The position numbers were made by a program, and so were the translations under genes. A stretch of 64,000 bases of DNA from VBDM01 sp035499735. Its GTDB lineage: Bacteria > Pseudomonadota > Gammaproteobacteria > Burkholderiales > SG8-39. Shown here one piece after another: positions 26,941 through 37,587 of the stretch (positions within the stretch are counted from its first letter, which is position 1; every line of letters starts with the position of its first letter). The notes beneath the pieces are model-generated. The model worked only from the letters and a program-made list of their open reading frames with translations. It was not told the origin of the DNA and did no database searches. The stretch lies in assembly GCA_035499735.1 (NCBI GenBank), contig DATJYC010000062.1, positions 62,001 to 126,000 of the forward strand, written 5' to 3'.

Positions 26941-27869
26941 GCGGCCTCTTCGTCTTCGGCGAGCACCTGCTGCTGCAGCCATTTTGCGAACTTGGCGACC
27001 TCGGGACGCACCGCCGAGCGCGGCGAGGGCACCAGGAAATACGCGCGCGAATCCGACGGGGTGGACATGTAGCGCTTGCCGAAGGGCAGGACAAGCTTGC
27101 CCTGCTTGACCCAGTGTGCGACGAAGCGGCTGCGCCCCAGCGCGATGCCGTGGCCGTCGACCGCCGCCTGCATCACCTGGTCGTAGTGCGAGAAGCGCAG
27201 CATGCCCGCAGGCTTGACTCCCTGAGTCTTCGTCACCTCGAACCAGACTTCCCACGAAAGCCAGGGGTAGCGGCGGTACGGATCGTCGTAATGGAGCAGT
27301 ACCTGGCCCGACAGGTCCTCAGGCGAGTTCAGCCGCTTGCCCGCGAGCAGCGCCTTCGAGCAGACCGGGAACACCAGCTCGCCGAACAGGCGCACGGCCG
27401 CGGCGCCCGCCGCCTTCGGTGTGCAGTAGCGGATCGCCAGGTCGATGCCTTCGCGCTCGAGGTCCTGGATCTCGTTGGTCGCGTCGAGCCGCATGTCGAT
27501 ACCCGGGTGGAGCCGCCGGAAATCGGCGAGCCGGGGCACAAGCCAGAGCGCCGCGAACGAGGCGGTGGTCGTGACGGTCAGCATCCCGGGACGGGCGTTC
27601 AGCCGCCCCGCGACCTCGCGCAGCAGCCGCAACACCTCGGCGGAAGTCTTGTACAGCGTCTGCCCTTCGTCCGTGAGGCGCAGCTCGCGATGGCTGCGGC
27701 GGAACAACGCCACCCCGAGCTGCTCCTCCAGGGTCTGGATCTGGCGGCTCACGGCCGACTGGGTAACGAAGAGCTCGGCGGCCGCCTTGGTGAAGGACAG
27801 GTTGCGCGCCGCCGCCTCGAAGCCCTTGAGGAGGTCGAGCGACGGCAGTTCACGCGCGCCCTTAAGCAT
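26937..27869 (-). CDS. LysR-family regulator, GcvA-like
   Basis: 310 residues. The N-terminal winged helix (LDLLKGFEAAARNLSFTKAAAELFVTQSAVSRQIQTLEEQLG) is followed by the GcvA-type effector domain, including TTTASFAALWLVPRLADFRRLHPGID. In E. coli GcvA controls glycine cleavage genes, but the target here is not known. It is the first gene of the operon leading to the M61 peptidase and is divergent from a DUF2917 gene, a pairing I recall from other betaproteobacteria. The 119-base divergent interval should hold its operator. Confidence 0.9.
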   Translation of the reverse strand: MLKGARELPSLDLLKGFEAAARNLSFTKAAAELFVTQSAVSRQIQTLEEQLGVALFRRSHRELRLTDEGQTLYKTSAEVLRLLREVAGRLNARPGMLTVTTTASFAALWLVPRLADFRRLHPGIDMRLDATNEIQDLEREGIDLAIRYCTPKAAGAAAVRLFGELVFPVCSKALLAGKRLNSPEDLSGQVLLHYDDPYRRYPWLSWEVWFEVTKTQGVKPAGMLRFSHYDQVMQAAVDGHGIALGRSRFVAHWVKQGKLVLPFGKRYMSTPSDSRAYFLVPSPRSAVRPEVAKFAKWLQQQVLAEDEEAA

Positions 27870-27958
27870 TCACTTTTCTCATGCAAAAGATGAACAAAGA
27901 TCGTTTGAGCGCAGGCGCACGCTGAAAGACAATGCGCATCTCGGGGACCGTCTTGAAC

Positions 27959-27973
27959 ATGCGGGAACCGCAT
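27959..27973. promoter_or_regulatory. Inverted repeat in the LysR/DUF2917 divergent interval
   Basis: ATGCGG-GAA-CCGCAT is a perfect 6+3+6 inverted repeat 16 bases before the DUF2917 start. It could be an operator or a small leader hairpin. A weak promoter pair, TTGAGC (27905-27910) and GACAAT (27928-27933) with a 17-base spacer, lies upstream. Confidence 0.35.
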
Positions 27974-27988
27974 TATAGAGGAACGTCT

Positions 27989-28318
27989 ATGAACATCGGT
28001 TTCAGTCGGGTCGAGGTCCACCTCGGGCCACGCGAAGTGCTGCGCGTCTACGACCCAGTGGGCGCGCGCATCGAGTGCGTTCGCGGCGGGCTGTGGATCA
28101 CCCAGGATCGGGACCTGGAGGATCACTTTCTTTCCGCAAGCGACGCGCTGGTTCTGGACCGGCGCGGCCTTGCGCTCATCCACGCGCAGGAGCCGAGCGA
28201 CGTCGTGCTTCAGCAGCCCGCGCGGCGCCCGAGCGTGCGCCAGCGGGTCGCCCGGTGGATTGCGAGAACGTTCGGCCCCGAGTCCCTCGACCGTCCGCGG
28301 CGGCTCGCGGCTTTCTAG
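27989..28318 (+). CDS. DUF2917 domain-containing protein
   Basis: 109 residues. The core LGPREVLRVYDPVGARIECVRGGLWITQD is a small beta domain typical of DUF2917 (cupin-like in appearance), followed by an Arg-rich tail (RRPSVRQRVARWIARTFGP). Function is unknown. I chose the ATG at 27989 because AGAGGAAC precedes it, although in-frame ATGs further upstream exist. It is divergent from the GcvA-like regulator and is a candidate target of it. Its stop shares CTAG with the stop of the convergent nucleotidyltransferase gene. Confidence 0.8.
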   Translation: MNIGFSRVEVHLGPREVLRVYDPVGARIECVRGGLWITQDRDLEDHFLSASDALVLDRRGLALIHAQEPSDVVLQQPARRPSVRQRVARWIARTFGPESLDRPRRLAAF

Positions 28319-28902
28319 GCTTCGAGGTCAGAAGGCTCATCGATGTCCCGGAGCACCCCGGGATCGTCGACATCGAGCAGCGTGATCCAGTCGGGGTGCG
28401 CCCTGAGAATGTCGCGCGCCCCGGCGTCGCCTCGCAGCGCGAGTAGGTCCTCCAGGAAGCGCCGCGCGAACCCCACGGGGTGCCCGCGCTCGCCGCGATA
28501 CGAGGGCGCCGCAATCGCTGCGCCCTCGTGCAGCGCCTTGGCGATCAGCCGGATCGTATCCGGCCTCAGCTCGGGCATGTCGGCGAGCGCTATCACCCAG
28601 CCGTGCGCTTCCTCAGCGGCCCTCACGCCGGCCGCGAGGCTCAGGCCCATACCCTCCGCGGCGTTCCTGCACACGACGGTGGTGCAGCCGGCGTCGCGCA
28701 GCAGCATCCCGAGCTTCTGGGCGCGCGGCCGGACCACAGCGACCGGGTCGGGCAGCGCCTCGACCAGATGCCTGGCGGAGGCGAGCGCGATCGATACCCC
28801 GGCGTTGGGCGAGCCCGCGGGCAAGGAATGCAGCAGCTTGTTCGAGCCGAATCGCCGCGAGTAGCCCGCGGCGAGAAGGATGCCGCGGATATTTGCGGTC
28901 AT
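28315..28902 (-). CDS. mocA: MocA-like molybdenum cofactor cytidylyltransferase (NTP transferase)
   Basis: 195 residues of MobA-like nucleotidyltransferase. It starts ILLAAGYSRRFGSNKLL (nucleotide-binding loop) and has ALADMPELRPDTI with the metal-binding Asp, then GERGHPVGFARRF. MocA makes molybdopterin cytosine dinucleotide for xanthine dehydrogenase-family enzymes. Its placement beside xdhC and coxSLM supports that over MobA (guanine form). Start ATG at 28902. It follows xdhC in the same orientation with a gap of 33 bases. Confidence 0.85.
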   Translation of the reverse strand: MTANIRGILLAAGYSRRFGSNKLLHSLPAGSPNAGVSIALASARHLVEALPDPVAVVRPRAQKLGMLLRDAGCTTVVCRNAAEGMGLSLAAGVRAAEEAHGWVIALADMPELRPDTIRLIAKALHEGAAIAAPSYRGERGHPVGFARRFLEDLLALRGDAGARDILRAHPDWITLLDVDDPGVLRDIDEPSDLEA

Positions 28903-28935
28903 GGCTTCCCCTCGGGAAGAGGGGAGCACGGATAG

Positions 28936-29943
28936 CTAGTTCTGGGGTACGACGCAGCCGGCCGACACGTTCACTTTCGGCGGCTCTATCGTCTCGGGAA
29001 TCTGCACCCCGCGGCGCACCGCGGTCAGCTCGGCGAGGATGGCGACCGCGATCTCGGGAGGCGTCTTGGAGCCGATCTTGAGCCCCACCGGTCCGCGCAG
29101 CCGCCCGATCTCGGCGGCGGCCAGGTCGAAGCCCGCGAGGCGCCTGCGGCGAGCGTCGTTGTTCTTCTGCGACCCCAGCGCGCCGACGTAGAACGCCGGC
29201 GACTTCAGCGCCTCGAGCAGCGCAGCGTCGTCGAGCTTGGGATCGTGCGTCAGCGCAACCACCGCGCTGTGCGCGTCCAGATTCATGTGCACGACCACGT
29301 CGTCGGGGTAGCCGCGGTCGATGGGCACGGCGTCGAAGTCCCAGCCATCCGCGTATTCCTCGCGCGGATCACAGACCGTGACGTGGTAGTCGAGCGCCTG
29401 CGCCATCTGCGCGAGATACCGCGTGACCTGCCCGGCGCCGATGAGGAGCAGCCGCCAGCGGGGCCCGTGCACGGTCTTCAGCACCTTGCCGTCGAACTCG
29501 AGCAGATCGGACCACTTGCCCGGCTCCATGCGCACCGCGCCCGTCTCCATGTCGAGAAAGCGTGCCGAAAGCTCGTGGCGCTCGATGAAGCCCAGCAGTT
29601 CCCGCAGCTTGGATTCCCCCGTCACGGGCTCGAGCACGATCTGCAGCGTGCCACCGCAAGGAAGGCCGAAGCGCGTCGCCTGCTCCTGGGTGACCCCGTA
29701 GACCGTCACTTCGGGCTTGGACGCCGCGATCGCCCTGCTCTTCACCTTGTCGATGAGGTCGTCCTCGACGCAGCCGCCGGAGACCGACCCCATCACCTGG
29801 CCGTCGTCGCGGATCACCAGCATCGCCCCCACCGGGCGCGGCGCCGAGCCCCAGGTGTGGACCACCGTGCCCAGGGTGGCCCGGTGGCCGCCTTCGGTCC
29901 ATTTCAACGCGCTGCGCACCACTTCCAGATCGACGCTGTCCAC
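28936..29943 (-). CDS. xdhC: XdhC/CoxI-family molybdenum hydroxylase maturation protein
   Basis: 335 residues. The N-terminal XdhC_CoxI domain has TWGSAPRPVGAMLVI and GSVSGGCVEDDL, and the C-terminal Rossmann domain begins LLLIGAGQVTRYLAQMA. Members bind molybdenum cofactor and deliver it, after sulfuration, to xanthine dehydrogenase-type enzymes. It is divergent from coxSLM across a 219-base control region and is followed by mocA, so the two transcripts form one cofactor-plus-enzyme locus. Confidence 0.92.
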   Translation of the reverse strand: MDSVDLEVVRSALKWTEGGHRATLGTVVHTWGSAPRPVGAMLVIRDDGQVMGSVSGGCVEDDLIDKVKSRAIAASKPEVTVYGVTQEQATRFGLPCGGTLQIVLEPVTGESKLRELLGFIERHELSARFLDMETGAVRMEPGKWSDLLEFDGKVLKTVHGPRWRLLLIGAGQVTRYLAQMAQALDYHVTVCDPREEYADGWDFDAVPIDRGYPDDVVVHMNLDAHSAVVALTHDPKLDDAALLEALKSPAFYVGALGSQKNNDARRRRLAGFDLAAAEIGRLRGPVGLKIGSKTPPEIAVAILAELTAVRRGVQIPETIEPPKVNVSAGCVVPQN

Positions 29944-30036
29944 GGGAGTTCCTTGCTCAGAAAGGATTACTGAAATTTAACAAACGCTTGAATGCGATAG
30001 CGTAGACCTCTCCTAAGGTTGGGTCAAGGCGACCAA

Positions 30037-30080
30037 CAATCAAGCTTGTGGTTGATTGCCGTGCAGCCATGGTCTAGCAT
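30037..30080 (+). promoter_or_regulatory. Promoter and overlapping operator upstream of coxSLM
   Basis: TTGATT (30052-30057) and TAGCAT (30075-30080) are separated by 17 bases and form a plausible sigma-70 promoter about 83 bases before the coxS start. The -35 box is part of a perfect inverted repeat, CAATCAA (30037-30043) and TTGATTG (30052-30058) with an 8-base loop. A regulator bound there would block RNA polymerase. Found by eye. Confidence 0.5.
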
Positions 30081-30162
30081 TTTCCCCGGAGATTTCCCGC
30101 GAATTTTCCCCAAGAATTCTCAGCACTTCCGACAAGAAGCCATCTACCGAAGGAGCAAAACC

Positions 30163-30666
30163 ATGACCGTCAAGGTCTCGATGACCGTCAACGGCAAGCC
30201 TGCGAGCGGCGAGGTCGAGGAGCGCACCCTGCTCGTCAGCTTCATCCGCGACCACCTGCGCCTGACCGGAACGCACGTCGGCTGCGACACCGCGCAGTGC
30301 GGCGCCTGCACCATCCACATGAACGGCCGCGCCGTGAAATCCTGCAACATGCTCGCAATGCAGGCCGAGGGCGCCGACATCGTCACCATCGAGGGCATCG
30401 CCAAGCCCGACGGCACCCTGCACCCGATGCAGGAGGCCTTCCGCCAGCACCACGGGCTGCAGTGCGGCTTCTGCACCCCGGGCATGGTGATGAGCGCAAT
30501 CGACCTGGTGAAGAATTTCCCCAACCCGACCGAGGACCAGATCCGCGAGCAGCTCGACGGCAATCTGTGCCGCTGCACGGGCTATCACAACATCGTGAAG
30601 GCGATCAAAGCCGCAGCTGCAACGGGCGGCGGGTCCCTTCCCGCCTCACAGACGATGAGGACCTAG
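30163..30666 (+). CDS. coxS: Molybdenum hydroxylase small subunit, two [2Fe-2S] clusters
   Basis: 167 residues. The N-terminal plant-ferredoxin-like cluster is ligated by CDTAQCGACTIH plus C in KSCNML. The C-terminal four-helix cluster uses LQCGFCTPGM and GNLCRCTGYHNI. This subunit passes electrons from the molybdenum site to FAD. I chose the ATG at 30163 because of the AAGGAG ribosome-binding site just before it. An upstream in-frame ATG would give an unlikely N-terminus. It is first in the coxS-coxL-coxM order, which is typical of form II enzymes. Confidence 0.95.
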   Translation: MTVKVSMTVNGKPASGEVEERTLLVSFIRDHLRLTGTHVGCDTAQCGACTIHMNGRAVKSCNMLAMQAEGADIVTIEGIAKPDGTLHPMQEAFRQHHGLQCGFCTPGMVMSAIDLVKNFPNPTEDQIREQLDGNLCRCTGYHNIVKAIKAAAATGGGSLPASQTMRT

Positions 30667-30669
30667 ATC

Positions 30670-33024
<2,355 letters not shown>

Positions 33025-33034
33025 GGAGAAGAAC

Positions 33035-33832
33035 ATGTACGCATTCGAATATCAAAAGGCAAAATCGGTCGAAGACGCCGCCAAGATCATCGCCAAGGAC
33101 TCCGACGCCAAGGTGCTGGCGGGCGGGCAGAGCCTGGTCGCGACGATGAAGCTGCGCCTTTCCAAGCCTTCCACCGTCGTCGACCTGAGCTCGATCAAGG
33201 GCCTGTCGGGGATCAAGGTCGACGGCAAGAACGTGACCATCGGCGCGATGACGCGCCACGCCGAGGTCGCCGCCTCTGCCGACGTCAAGAAGGCGATTCC
33301 GGCGCTCGCGGCGCTCGCAGGCGGAATCGGCGACCGCATGGTGCGCAACATGGGCACCATCGGCGGATCCATCGCCCACAGCGACCCCGCGGCCGATTAC
33401 CCCGCGGGCGTCCTCGGGCTGGGCGCGACCATCGTCACGAACAAGCGCAAGATCGCAGCCGACGACTTCTTCAAGGGGCTGTACGAGACCGCCCTCGGCA
33501 AGGGCGAGATCATCGAGCAGGTGGTATTCCCCATCCCCAAGCGCGCGGCCTATATGAAGTTCAAGAACCCGGCGTCGCGTTTCGCCATCGTCGGCGTCTT
33601 CGTCGCCGACACCGGTTCGGGCGCGCGCGTCGCCGTCACGGGCGCGGGCCCGTGCGCGTTCCGCGTGGCCGCGATGGAAAAGGCGCTCGCATCGAAGTTT
33701 GCGCCCGACTCGGTCGCCAGCATCAGCGTCCCCGAGAAAGGGCTCAACTCGGACCTGCACGCCAAGGCCGATTACCGTGCGCACCTCATTACGGTGATGG
33801 CGCGGCGCGCGGTCGAGGCGGCCGTCAAGTAG
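33035..33832 (+). CDS. coxM: Molybdenum hydroxylase FAD-binding medium subunit
   Basis: 265 residues. KVLAGGQSLVATMKLRLSKP is the first FAD-binding block and MVRNMGTIGGSIAHSDPAADYPA the second (AGGxS and TIGGN/S motifs). A CO_deh_flav_C domain follows. It transfers electrons from the iron-sulfur subunit to an acceptor such as quinone. The ATG is preceded by AAGGAGAAGAAC. It is the last gene of coxSLM, and a terminator lies 127 bases downstream. Confidence 0.94.
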   Translation: MYAFEYQKAKSVEDAAKIIAKDSDAKVLAGGQSLVATMKLRLSKPSTVVDLSSIKGLSGIKVDGKNVTIGAMTRHAEVAASADVKKAIPALAALAGGIGDRMVRNMGTIGGSIAHSDPAADYPAGVLGLGATIVTNKRKIAADDFFKGLYETALGKGEIIEQVVFPIPKRAAYMKFKNPASRFAIVGVFVADTGSGARVAVTGAGPCAFRVAAMEKALASKFAPDSVASISVPEKGLNSDLHAKADYRAHLITVMARRAVEAAVK

Positions 33833-33958
33833 CGAGAGACATCCGGGAGTCCCCGGTGCCCGGGGCCCGCGTGCCGTCCTCGCGGCGGCGCGAACGGTCG
33901 GGGATCAAACTCTTCCGGACCCGACGAGGGCTGATCTCCTCGAGGGGATCCCGACCGG

Positions 33959-33991
33959 CCCTCCCCCGATCGATTCGGGGGAGGGTTTTTA
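33959..33991 (+). terminator. Rho-independent terminator after coxSLM
   Basis: A perfect 11-base stem (33959-33969 with 33975-33985, CCCTCCCCCGA arm) with a TCGAT loop is followed by TTTTT. It separates coxSLM from the coxD-ccm transcript, which starts 20 bases later. Confidence 0.95.
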
Positions 33992-34010
33992 TTGATGGCA
34001 TAATCCGCCC

Positions 34011-34919
34011 ATGACTCTCCCGAAATCCATAGACGACACGCTCGACCTGCTCGCGCGCGCCGACTACGTCGCCGAGCGCAGCCTCGCCACGGCCGTCTTT
34101 CTCGCGCTGAAAATGGGGCGGCCGCTGTTTCTCGAGGGCGAAGCCGGCGTCGGCAAGACCGAGATCGCCAAGGTCCTAGCCGGCGGCCTCGGGCGGCGCC
34201 TGGTGCGCCTGCAATGCTACGAGGGCCTGGACATCGCCTCCGCTGTATACGAGTGGAACTACTCGCGCCAGATGATCGAGATCCGGCTCGCCGAGGCCGA
34301 GGGCACGCGCTCCCGCGACGCGCTGTCGCAGGACGTCTTCTCGGAGAAGTTCCTGATACGCAGGCCGCTGCTCCAGGCGCTCGAGGGCGACCTGGGCGCC
34401 GCGCCCGTGCTGCTCATCGACGAGCTCGACCGCACCGACGAGCCGTTCGAGGCGTATCTGCTCGAGGTGCTCTCGGATTTCCAGGTGACGATCCCCGAGA
34501 TCGGAACGGTGAAGGCGAAGGAGCCGCCGATCGTCGTGCTCACCTCCAACAGGACACGCGAGATCCACGACGCCATCAAGCGTCGCTGCTTCTACCACTG
34601 GGTGGACTACCCGGACGCGCTTCGCGAGCTGGACATCCTGAAGCGCAAGGCGCCGGAGGCCCCGGAGAAGCTCTCGCGCGAGGTCGTCGCCTTCGTCCAG
34701 CGGCTGCGCAAGATGGACCTGTTCAAGCTGCCCGGCGTGGCCGAGACGATCGACTGGTCGAAGGCGCTGGTGGCCCTCGACAAGATGACGCTCGATCCGC
34801 AGACCGTCAACGACACGCTCGGCACGCTGCTCAAGTACCAGGACGACATCACCCGCGTGCGCGGCAGCGACGCCGAGCGCCTGCTCGCCGAGGTCCGGGC
34901 GGAGCTCGCCGCCGCCTGA
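34011..34919 (+). CDS. coxD: MoxR-family AAA+ ATPase, CoxD-like
   Basis: 302 residues. Walker A is GEAGVGKT (43-50), Walker B is VLLIDELDR, sensor 1 is VVLTSNRTREIHDAIKRRC. YEGLDIASAVYEWNYSRQM is typical of CoxD. MoxR ATPases act as chaperones with a VWA partner; CoxD helps assemble the Cu/Mo site in CO dehydrogenase. Its usual partner coxE is not next door but at 51405. The gene is separated from coxM by a terminator and runs straight into ccmA (5-base gap), so it is transcribed with the cytochrome c maturation genes. Confidence 0.93.
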   Translation: MTLPKSIDDTLDLLARADYVAERSLATAVFLALKMGRPLFLEGEAGVGKTEIAKVLAGGLGRRLVRLQCYEGLDIASAVYEWNYSRQMIEIRLAEAEGTRSRDALSQDVFSEKFLIRRPLLQALEGDLGAAPVLLIDELDRTDEPFEAYLLEVLSDFQVTIPEIGTVKAKEPPIVVLTSNRTREIHDAIKRRCFYHWVDYPDALRELDILKRKAPEAPEKLSREVVAFVQRLRKMDLFKLPGVAETIDWSKALVALDKMTLDPQTVNDTLGTLLKYQDDITRVRGSDAERLLAEVRAELAAA

Positions 34920-34924
34920 CCGCG

Positions 34925-35557
34925 GTGCAGACCCCGCTCGAGGCGATCGACCTCCGCTGCGTGCGCGGCGAGCGCACGCTCTTCGAAGGTCTTTCCTTCA
35001 CGCTCGAAGGCGGCGATCTGCTGCGGATCGGCGGCCCCAACGGCTCGGGCAAGACCAGCCTCCTGCGCATCGCCTGCGGCCTGCTCGAGCCCGAAAGCGG
35101 AGAGGTCCGCTGGGGCGGGGAGAGCATCCTCAGGCTCAAGGAGGAATTCTGGGTCAGGCTGCTGTACATCGGCCACGCCAACGCGCTCAAGGACGACATG
35201 AGCGCGGTGGAGAACCTCGGCGTCGCGTCGACCCTCGCCGGCATCGTCGCCGACGGGCGACAGGTCGCCGAGGCGCTGGTCCGGCTCGGGCTCGCGGGGC
35301 GGGAGAACCTGCCCGTGCGCGTGCTGTCTCAGGGGCAGCGGCGGCGGGCGGCGCTGGCGAGGCTGGCTCTCGGCGCGGCCGTGCCGCTGTGGGTGCTCGA
35401 CGAGCCGTTCACCGCGCTCGACGCCAAGGCGGTCGAGAACGTGCAGGAGCTGATGCGCGGTCACGTCTCGCGCGGCGGCGCGGTGCTCTACACCACGCAC
35501 CACGAGGCGGATATCGGCGCCGCGGGTTCGCGGCGCATCGACCTCGCGGGCGGCTGA
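34925..35557 (+). CDS. ccmA: Heme exporter ATPase CcmA
   Basis: 210 residues of ABC ATPase. Walker A GPNGSGKTS, signature LSQGQRRRAALARL, Walker B VPLWVLDEPFTALD, and H-loop TTHHE. With CcmB it drives release of holo-CcmE from the CcmC complex. I chose the GTG at 34925, five bases after coxD, because it gives the standard family N-terminus. The signature has QGQ where SGGQ is usual, as is normal in CcmA. Confidence 0.93.
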   Translation: MQTPLEAIDLRCVRGERTLFEGLSFTLEGGDLLRIGGPNGSGKTSLLRIACGLLEPESGEVRWGGESILRLKEEFWVRLLYIGHANALKDDMSAVENLGVASTLAGIVADGRQVAEALVRLGLAGRENLPVRVLSQGQRRRAALARLALGAAVPLWVLDEPFTALDAKAVENVQELMRGHVSRGGAVLYTTHHEADIGAAGSRRIDLAGG

Positions 35558-35558
35558 A

Positions 35559-36227
35559 ATGATCGCGGCGCTGCGCTGCCTTATTCTGCGCGACCTGCGG
35601 CTCGCCGCGCGGCGCAGCTCCGACGTGCTGACGGTGCTTCTATTCTTCGTGATCGTGGTGAGCCTGTTTCCCCTCGGAGTCGGACCCGACCCCAAGCTGC
35701 TGCGCACCGTGGCGCCCGGCGTCCTCTGGGTGGCCGCGCTGCTCGCCTCGATGCTCGCGCTCGGCCGGGTGTTCGCGGCCGATCACGCCGACGGCACGCT
35801 CGAGCAGATGATGCTCGGCGCCACCCCCCTGGGGGTCATCGTGGCAGCCAAAGTGTTGGCACATTGGCTCATCACCGGCCTGCCGCTGGTGCTGATCTCG
35901 CCCGTTTTGGCGCTACAATTTGATTTTTCTCAAGATCTCCTCGGCGTGTTGATCCTATCGTTGGCCTTGGGTACGCCAATCCTCAGTCTCATCGGCGCGA
36001 TCGGCGCGGCGCTGACGCTGGGATTGAGGGGCGCGGGCGCGCTCCTGTCGCTGCTGGTGCTGCCGCTCTACGTTCCGGTGCTGATCATCGGGGCGGGCGC
36101 GGCCGACGCCGCGGCCTCGGGCCTGGGCGGAACCGCCCAGCTGCTGCTCCTCGGCGCGATGCTGATCGTCGCCGGGGTGTTCGCCCCATGGGCGGCCGCA
36201 GCGGCGCTTCGCATCTCGGTGGAATAG
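35559..36227 (+). CDS. ccmB: Heme exporter membrane protein CcmB
   Basis: 222 residues with six hydrophobic segments. It starts LRCLILRDLRLAARRSSDVLTVLLFFVIVVSLFPLGVGP and includes ADHADGTLEQMMLG, both typical of CcmB. It forms the membrane part of the CcmAB ABC unit. The start lies one base after the ccmA stop. A short AT-rich patch around 35905-35935 within it contrasts with the GC-rich surroundings, but the frame is intact. Confidence 0.93.
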   Translation: MIAALRCLILRDLRLAARRSSDVLTVLLFFVIVVSLFPLGVGPDPKLLRTVAPGVLWVAALLASMLALGRVFAADHADGTLEQMMLGATPLGVIVAAKVLAHWLITGLPLVLISPVLALQFDFSQDLLGVLILSLALGTPILSLIGAIGAALTLGLRGAGALLSLLVLPLYVPVLIIGAGAADAAASGLGGTAQLLLLGAMLIVAGVFAPWAAAAALRISVE

Positions 36228-36236
36228 CGATCGGAA

Positions 36237-36977
36237 ATGGGAATCAACTGGTTCAAGTACTCCTCGCCGCAGACCTTCTTTCCCCTCGCGGGCAGGCTCG
36301 CCTTCGTTTTCGGCGCGCTCGCCCTCGCCGCGTGCGCGGCGGGCCTCTACCTCGGCTTCTTCGTCGCTCCGACCGACGCCCAGCAGGGCGAGTCCTACCG
36401 CATCATCTTCATCCACGTTCCCGCGGCGTGGATGTCGATGTTCCTGTACGTGGTCATGGCGTTCTGGGCGGGAGTGGGCCTCGCGTTCAACACGCGGCTC
36501 TCGGGCATGATGGCGAGCGCGATCGCGCCGACCGGGGCGCTGTTCACCTTCATCGCGCTGTGGACCGGCTCCTTCTGGGGCAAGCCCACCTGGGGAACGT
36601 GGTGGGTCTGGGACGCGCGCCTCACCTCCGAGCTGATCCTCCTGTTCCTCTACCTCGGCTTCATGGCGCTGCAGGCGGCGATCGACGATCCCCGCCGCGC
36701 CGACAGGGCGGGAGCCTTGCTCGCGCTCGTCGGCGTGGTCAACGTTCCGATCATCTATTTCTCGGTGCAGTGGTGGAACACGCTGCACCAGGGCGCGTCG
36801 GTGAGCCTCACCAAGTCTCCGACCATGGCGACGACTATGGTCGCCGGCATGCTCGTCATGACGTTCGGATTCTGGTTCTACGGCATCGCCGCGGTGCTGC
36901 TGCGCGCGCGCTGCATCATGCTCGAGCGCGAGCGCGGGAGCGAATGGGCGATGCACTACGCGAGGGCGGCGGCGTGA
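36237..36977 (+). CDS. ccmC: Heme lyase-type transporter CcmC
   Basis: 246 residues, six membrane segments. The tryptophan-rich heme-handling loop WGKPTWGTWWVWDARLTS is intact, and flanking His residues are at HVPAAWMS and WWNTLHQGAS. CcmC attaches heme to CcmE in the periplasm. Nine bases separate it from ccmB, and it overlaps ccmD. Confidence 0.95.
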   Translation: MGINWFKYSSPQTFFPLAGRLAFVFGALALAACAAGLYLGFFVAPTDAQQGESYRIIFIHVPAAWMSMFLYVVMAFWAGVGLAFNTRLSGMMASAIAPTGALFTFIALWTGSFWGKPTWGTWWVWDARLTSELILLFLYLGFMALQAAIDDPRRADRAGALLALVGVVNVPIIYFSVQWWNTLHQGASVSLTKSPTMATTMVAGMLVMTFGFWFYGIAAVLLRARCIMLERERGSEWAMHYARAAA

Positions 36978-37123
36978 ACTGGGGAAGCCTCGGCAACTTC
37001 CTCGCCATGGGCGGCTACGGCCTGTACGTCTGGGGCTCCTACCTCGTGACGCTGGCGCTCATCGTGGCGGAGGTGGTGCTTCTGGCCAAGCGCAGGCGCA
37101 ACGCGGTAGGGCGCATCCGGTGA
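36974..37123 (+). CDS. ccmD: Small heme exporter protein CcmD
   Basis: 49 residues with one membrane helix (LYVWGSYLVTLALIVAEVVLLAKRRR), preceded by the conserved FLAMGGYGLYVW. CcmD is needed to release holo-CcmE from CcmC. It starts with GTG overlapping the ccmC stop and ends overlapping the ccmE GTG, so the three are translationally coupled. It is easily missed because of its size. Confidence 0.92.
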   Translation: MNWGSLGNFLAMGGYGLYVWGSYLVTLALIVAEVVLLAKRRRNAVGRIR

Positions 37124-37587
37124 AGCCCCGGCACAAGCGCATCGCCATGATCGCGGTGGGCCTCGCGGCCCTTTCCGCCGCAGCGGCCTTCGTGCTCGCC
37201 GCGTTCCGTGAGAACCTGGTGTTCTTCTTCACACCGACGCAGGTCGAAGCGAAGCAGGTGCCGCAGGGGCGCGCGTTCCGCATCGGCGGCATGGTCGTGC
37301 CCGGCAGCGTCAAGCGACGGGCGGACGGGGTCACGGTCCAGTTCCTCGTCACGGACACGGCGAAGGATGTGCCCGTGGTATACCGCGGCATCCTGCCCGA
37401 CCTCTTCAAGGAGGGCAAAGGCGTGGTGACGCAGGGCAAGCTCGGCGACGACGGCGTGTTCTACGCGAGCGAGGTGCTCGCCAAGCACGACGAGAACTAC
37501 ATGCCGCCCGCCGCCGCCGACGCGATCAAGCAGGCGCAGTCGATCAACGAGAAGGCAACGCATACCCTCGTAGGAGGCGGCAAATGA
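37120..37587 (+). CDS. ccmE: Periplasmic heme chaperone CcmE
   Basis: 155 residues: an N-terminal anchor (about residues 8-28), then an OB-fold. The heme-binding site is AKHDENYMPP with His123, which binds heme covalently, and Tyr127. It carries heme from CcmC to CcmF. GTG start at 37120; the stop overlaps the ccmF ATG by four bases. Confidence 0.95.
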   Translation: MKPRHKRIAMIAVGLAALSAAAAFVLAAFRENLVFFFTPTQVEAKQVPQGRAFRIGGMVVPGSVKRRADGVTVQFLVTDTAKDVPVVYRGILPDLFKEGKGVVTQGKLGDDGVFYASEVLAKHDENYMPPAAADAIKQAQSINEKATHTLVGGGK

